From the NCBI GenBank assembly GCA_934101175.1, contig CAKOQC010000002.1, forward strand, positions 124,001 to 188,000: a DNA stretch of 64,000 bases. The letters run 5' to 3'. Positions 60,966 through 64,000 of the stretch are shown piece after piece (position 1 is the stretch's first letter; each line of letters starts with the position of its first letter). The notes under the pieces were generated by a model. The model saw nothing but the letters and a program-made list of their open reading frames with translations, did not search any database and was not told the DNA's origin. The stretch comes from RUG705 sp934101175. Lineage in GTDB: Bacteria > Bacillota_I > Bacilli_A > RF39 > UBA660. The position numbers and the translations under genes were made by a program.

Positions 60966-62645
60966 ATGGATAGAGAAGACACTATTATTAAGTATTATTT
61001 AGGTAATAAAGCAATGTTTACGTATTTAATGGGTATTATTTATAATATTCCAGAGTGTAAGGAATGTATTTTAGATAGAGAATACTTAATTGGAGCAACT
61101 TTAGGTACTATTAGTAATATTTTATTATTGATAAAGGAAGATATTGTAGAAAAAGATAATAGTTCTGGTAAGATAGATTATTTTTCAAAGGTATTACTTC
61201 ATGAATTAGAAAAATCAGTAAAATATATAGCTAGTGAGAAAGATGGAAAGTACCAAATAGGGAATAAGACTTTTGAAAATGCTAGTTTAGTAGTAGCCTA
61301 TATTAGAAATGTTATGGCACATGGGTTATATAAAATAGATTTTTTACATAATAGAATAGTTGTAAAAGATGACTGTGGTGATGTGTACCTTAATATAGAT
61401 AAGTTAGCATATTTTATAGTATCAGGTTCACTTAATAGATTAGAAGATGTAGTTAGTAATGAGAAAGTAAGATTTAAAATATTTAATGATAGGGTTCTTA
61501 GTGATAGAAAGGCATCTTTTAAAAATGCGAAAGATTTAGAGAATACTGTTAAAAATTTTACTAGTTTTAAGTTTGAAATAAGAAGAAAAAATGGAGAAGA
61601 TATACCACAAGATGTAACGAGATTAGTTGAAGAAGTATTTAGAGAATGTAATTCAAAAGATAAGTTAGATTTACTTATTAAGTTAAAGAAACTATATAGT
61701 GATGAATATGATATGAAATGGGATGTAAAAAAGATTGATCCAAGGATAGCTCACGAAGTATCTATAGAAATGTTTCCATTGTTACCAGACAAAGAATATA
61801 GTAAACAGGTATTTATAGTAGGATCAAGAGTAAATGAAATAATTAATCCAGAAGTAAGTGAATATTTAGAAATTGCTTCAAATGTTACTAATTTAAAACT
61901 ATTAAGAGCAATTTGTCGTTATAATTCAATAGATATGGATGTAATTAGAAAAGATTTTGATAATGGTGTTATATGTGATCATCATAATTTAGCAGTATCT
62001 ATGATGGGAATGTTTAATTCACTATTCTTATATGGACTTGATAATATATATAAAAATAACAATATATATAAAGAAGGAGATAATACTGGACTTGATTTTG
62101 GTAAGATAGATTTATCTAAAATAAAAGTAAGTAAACTTACATTAGATCAAAATGAGATTAATATGGTAGTAGATAGATTAAAATCTGTTACGAAGAGTAT
62201 AAAAGATATAGATGATAAACTTGATATAAGACAAGAAAATTTGAATAAAGTTATTGCTAGTGGAAAAGAAGAAGCATCAAAAAAGATTAGGACTTCAATG
62301 CAAGAACTTAATGAGAAGAAGATGGAATTTGGCAAGATGTTTATAGATTTAAGTTCTGAATATATAAGACTTCAAGAATATTATTTAGATAATAATGATT
62401 ATTTATATAATTTAGCAGTTATTACAGGAATTAGAAATACAATAGCTCATGGTAATTATCAAATAGTTAATAAGGGTAAGGATTTTTTAGATACAGAAAT
62501 CGTATTTGATGATATATATGAAGGAGAAAATACTTTTCATGCTATAGTTACTTTAAGAGATTTAGCTGATATACTTAATGAATCTTCTAAGGTTATTGAT
62601 GAATTTTTAGACCATAATAAAAAAAGTAAGAGATGTGCTAATTAG
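60966..62645 (+). CDS. Uncharacterised protein with two HEPN-type RNxxxH motifs
   Basis: 559 residues. Two matching segments occur near the ends: IRNVMAHGLYKI (R114, H119) and IRNTIAHGNYQIV (R490, H495). Each is followed by a beta element (RIVVKDD; EIVFDD) and then a helix (LNRLEDVV; LADILNESSKVIDEF). RNxxxH is the catalytic motif of HEPN ribonucleases, so the protein appears to contain a HEPN-like domain at each end. Between them lie helices and a charged coiled coil (~395-450). Start ATG 60966 follows GGTGAT; ATG 60918 is in frame without a ribosome-binding site. Head-to-head with the LXG-like cassette. RNase activity is inferred. Confidence 0.8.
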   Translation: MDREDTIIKYYLGNKAMFTYLMGIIYNIPECKECILDREYLIGATLGTISNILLLIKEDIVEKDNSSGKIDYFSKVLLHELEKSVKYIASEKDGKYQIGNKTFENASLVVAYIRNVMAHGLYKIDFLHNRIVVKDDCGDVYLNIDKLAYFIVSGSLNRLEDVVSNEKVRFKIFNDRVLSDRKASFKNAKDLENTVKNFTSFKFEIRRKNGEDIPQDVTRLVEEVFRECNSKDKLDLLIKLKKLYSDEYDMKWDVKKIDPRIAHEVSIEMFPLLPDKEYSKQVFIVGSRVNEIINPEVSEYLEIASNVTNLKLLRAICRYNSIDMDVIRKDFDNGVICDHHNLAVSMMGMFNSLFLYGLDNIYKNNNIYKEGDNTGLDFGKIDLSKIKVSKLTLDQNEINMVVDRLKSVTKSIKDIDDKLDIRQENLNKVIASGKEEASKKIRTSMQELNEKKMEFGKMFIDLSSEYIRLQEYYLDNNDYLYNLAVITGIRNTIAHGNYQIVNKGKDFLDTEIVFDDIYEGENTFHAIVTLRDLADILNESSKVIDEFLDHNKKSKRCAN

Positions 62646-62665
62646 CAAGATCTCTTTTATTTTTT
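62628..62665. terminator. Bidirectional terminator between the HEPN gene and sigK
   Basis: AAGAGAT (62628-62634) with ATCTCTT (62650-62656), inner TGCT/AGCA, T-rich flank. Both stop codons lie in the hairpin; the coding regions overlap by eight bases. Confidence 0.82.
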
Positions 62666-63342
62666 ATAAATTCACGTAATATTTTAGTAGTAGCTCTTTT
62701 TTCTAATCTAGAAACATAACTTCTAGAAATGTGTAATCTTTTAGCAATATCTTTTTGTGTTTCTTCATCTTTACCATTAAGACCATAACGAGATTCAATA
62801 ATCTCTTTTTCTCTTGATGATAATACTTTAAGATATTTATTTAATAACTTTATATTATCATTTTTATAAATTTCATCAATGTAATCAGGATCACTTGTTT
62901 TTAAAATATCTAAAATAGTTATTTTATTACCTTCTTTATCATAACTTATTTCTTCATAAAGACTAACGTTTTTACTATTTTTCTTATCTGCTCTAAAGTA
63001 CATAAGAATTTCATTTTCGGCACATTTGGCAGCATACGTAGCTAGTTTTACTTTTTTGTTTTCAGAATAGGTATCAATACCTTTGATAAGACCTACTGTA
63101 CCAATACCAATTAAATCATCAGTATCATGATTAGTAGATTCAAATTTCTTAACAATATGAGCTACTAATCGTAGATTATGTTCAATTAATTTATTTCTAG
63201 CTTCTTTATCACCAGCTTTAGCTTTCTTAATATATTCATCTTCTAGTTCTTTGGGTAATTGTTCTGGAAAAACATTATTAGAATATGCTCCAGTAAAAAA
63301 CATAAGATTACTAGTAAGATAATTTAAAATACTTAATAACAT
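62638..63342 (-). CDS. sigK: Sporulation sigma factor SigK (pro-sigma-K)
   Basis: 234 residues. The start LLSILNYLTSNLMFFTGAYSN is a hydrophobic pro-sequence as in pro-sigma-K; then NVFPEQLPKELEDEYIKKAKAGDKEARNKLIEHNLRLVAHIVKKFE, DDLIGIGTVGLIKGIDTY and KLATYAAKCAENEILMYFRA match Bacillus SigK block by block; region 4 is RLHISRSYVSRLEKRATTKIL. Drives late mother-cell genes after cleavage by SpoIVFB, which BofA inhibits. The gene is intact; there is no skin element. AGGAGG lies upstream. Confidence 0.95.
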   Translation of the reverse strand: MLLSILNYLTSNLMFFTGAYSNNVFPEQLPKELEDEYIKKAKAGDKEARNKLIEHNLRLVAHIVKKFESTNHDTDDLIGIGTVGLIKGIDTYSENKKVKLATYAAKCAENEILMYFRADKKNSKNVSLYEEISYDKEGNKITILDILKTSDPDYIDEIYKNDNIKLLNKYLKVLSSREKEIIESRYGLNGKDEETQKDIAKRLHISRSYVSRLEKRATTKILREFIKNKRDLAN

Positions 63343-63393
63343 TAACTCCTCCTTAATTAACTATATGAGTTATGAGAGAGAATTATATTTTAG

Positions 63394-63422
63394 TTTACTT
63401 TCTTTTAAAAATATGGTATATT
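63394..63422 (+). promoter_or_regulatory. Promoter of trpS
   Basis: TTTACT (63394-63399), 17-base spacer, TG-extended TATATT (63417-63422). No T-box leader is present before trpS. Confidence 0.75.
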
Positions 63423-63446
63423 TTTGTATATGAAATGAGGGATAAT

Positions 63447-64000
63447 ATGAAGAAAATATTATTAACAGGACTTAAGCCTACAGGAAGTTTAACTTTAGGA
63501 AACTATATAGGTGCTATTAAACAAATGAAAGAGAGACAAGATAATTATTATAATTATTTATTTGTAGCAGATATGCATGCTATAACAGTACCTAATAATA
63601 GTGAAGAATTACATCGTAATATAAAGGATTTTTTAGCACTTTATTTAGCATGTGGAATAGATCCCGAAAAGAATGTAATATATCTTCAGTCAGATATTGA
63701 ATATATTCCTTGTATATCATGGTTACTTGAATGTAACACTTATTATGGTGAATTATCTAGAATGATTCAATTTAAAGAAAAAAGTAAAAAGAATGCTAAT
63801 TTTTCAGTAGGACTTTTAACATATCCAGTATTAATGGCTACAGATATTTTAGTAGTAGATGCTGATTATGTTCCTGTAGGAATAGATCAAAAACAACATG
63901 TAGAATTAACTCGTGATATTGCTATTAGATATAATAATAAATATGGAGAAACTTTTAAGATACCAGAACCTCTTGTAACAGAAGTTGGTACTAAAATAAT
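63447..64000 (+). CDS. trpS: Tryptophanyl-tRNA synthetase (partial, cut by window end)
   Basis: The first 184 codons. ILLTGLKPTGSLTLGNYIGAI is the TrpRS start with the HIGH-equivalent TLGN; VADMHAITVP, YLQSDIEYIPCISWLL, LLTYPVLMATDILVVDADYVPVGIDQKQH follow in order. The KMSKS loop lies beyond the window. ATG 63447 follows GAGGGAT. Class Ic synthetase charging tRNA-Trp. Confidence 0.95.
   Translation, partial: MKKILLTGLKPTGSLTLGNYIGAIKQMKERQDNYYNYLFVADMHAITVPNNSEELHRNIKDFLALYLACGIDPEKNVIYLQSDIEYIPCISWLLECNTYYGELSRMIQFKEKSKKNANFSVGLLTYPVLMATDILVVDADYVPVGIDQKQHVELTRDIAIRYNNKYGETFKIPEPLVTEVGTKI

Noticed and set aside
60966..62645. Cas13 effector
   Set aside because: Two RNxxxH motifs are suggestive, but the protein is far smaller, has no adjacent repeat array, and the motif spacing differs.
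62638..63342. skin-like element inside sigK
   Set aside because: The sigK frame is continuous from pro-sequence to the C-terminus.
63361..63446. Tryptophan T-box or trp attenuator before trpS
   Set aside because: The leader is only about 20 bases behind a clear promoter and has no T-box sequence.

Overview
The window is AT-rich chromosomal DNA from a low-GC Gram-positive bacterium (Bacillota). Gene order follows the Bacillus subtilis dnaX-to-ftsH, rplK-to-rpoC and rlmN-prpC-prkC-rsgA-rpe regions. Sporulation genes (bofA, spoVT, yabG, veg, spoVG, yabP, yabQ, an uninterrupted sigK) point to an endospore former or a recent descendant of one. Very AT-rich codons, short intergenic gaps and many missing neighbours (no tmk, yazA, ispE, purR, prs, yabN, spoIIE, hpt or rpmG where Bacillus has them) fit a streamlined uncultured gut lineage of the Bacilli (RF39-like); that placement is inference. 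TGA is used as a stop codon, so the code is standard. No tRNA, rRNA, insertion sequence or CRISPR array was seen.

Layout. 1-16900 (+): dnaX tail, ebfC, recR, bofA, holB, ricT, a YabB-type methyltransferase, rsmI, pth, mfd, spoVT; then a methionine-type T-box leader driving dut-metG; a small membrane protein, tatD, a SleB-like hydrolase, rsmA, yabG, veg, spoVG, yabP, yabQ, divIC. 16900-20230 (-): tilS-ftsH. 20400-35610 (+): parA-parB, a structured intergenic region, cspA, secE-nusG, rplK-rplA, rplJ-rplL with an L10 leader, thyA-folA, rpoB-rpoC. 35700-38800 (+): two unrecognised proteins, one coiled-coil and one tail-anchored. 38800-47040 (-): rlmN-prpC-prkC-rsgA-rpe, then clpC and queH. 47040-57290 (+): a thioredoxin-like membrane protein, trmL, a DUF951 protein, an AbgT-type transporter, an ASCH protein, a divergent sigma factor, a 32-bp tandem repeat, ychF, a DUF975 protein, pepF, an LtaS-like protein. 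57300-60810 (-): rpmB and a five-gene cassette resembling a type VII secretion (LXG/WXG100) substrate locus. 60900-62645 (+): an uncharacterised protein with two HEPN-type RNxxxH motifs. 62638-63342 (-): sigK. 63447-end (+): trpS, cut by the window edge.

Most genes serve replication and repair, transcription, translation, tRNA/rRNA modification and sporulation. The accessory and most interesting part is 57600-62645, where a WXG/LXG-like cassette without secretion machinery lies head-to-head with the double-HEPN gene. Promoters are well-formed sigma-A types, often TG-extended. Terminators are compact, and several contain the stop codon of the gene they end.
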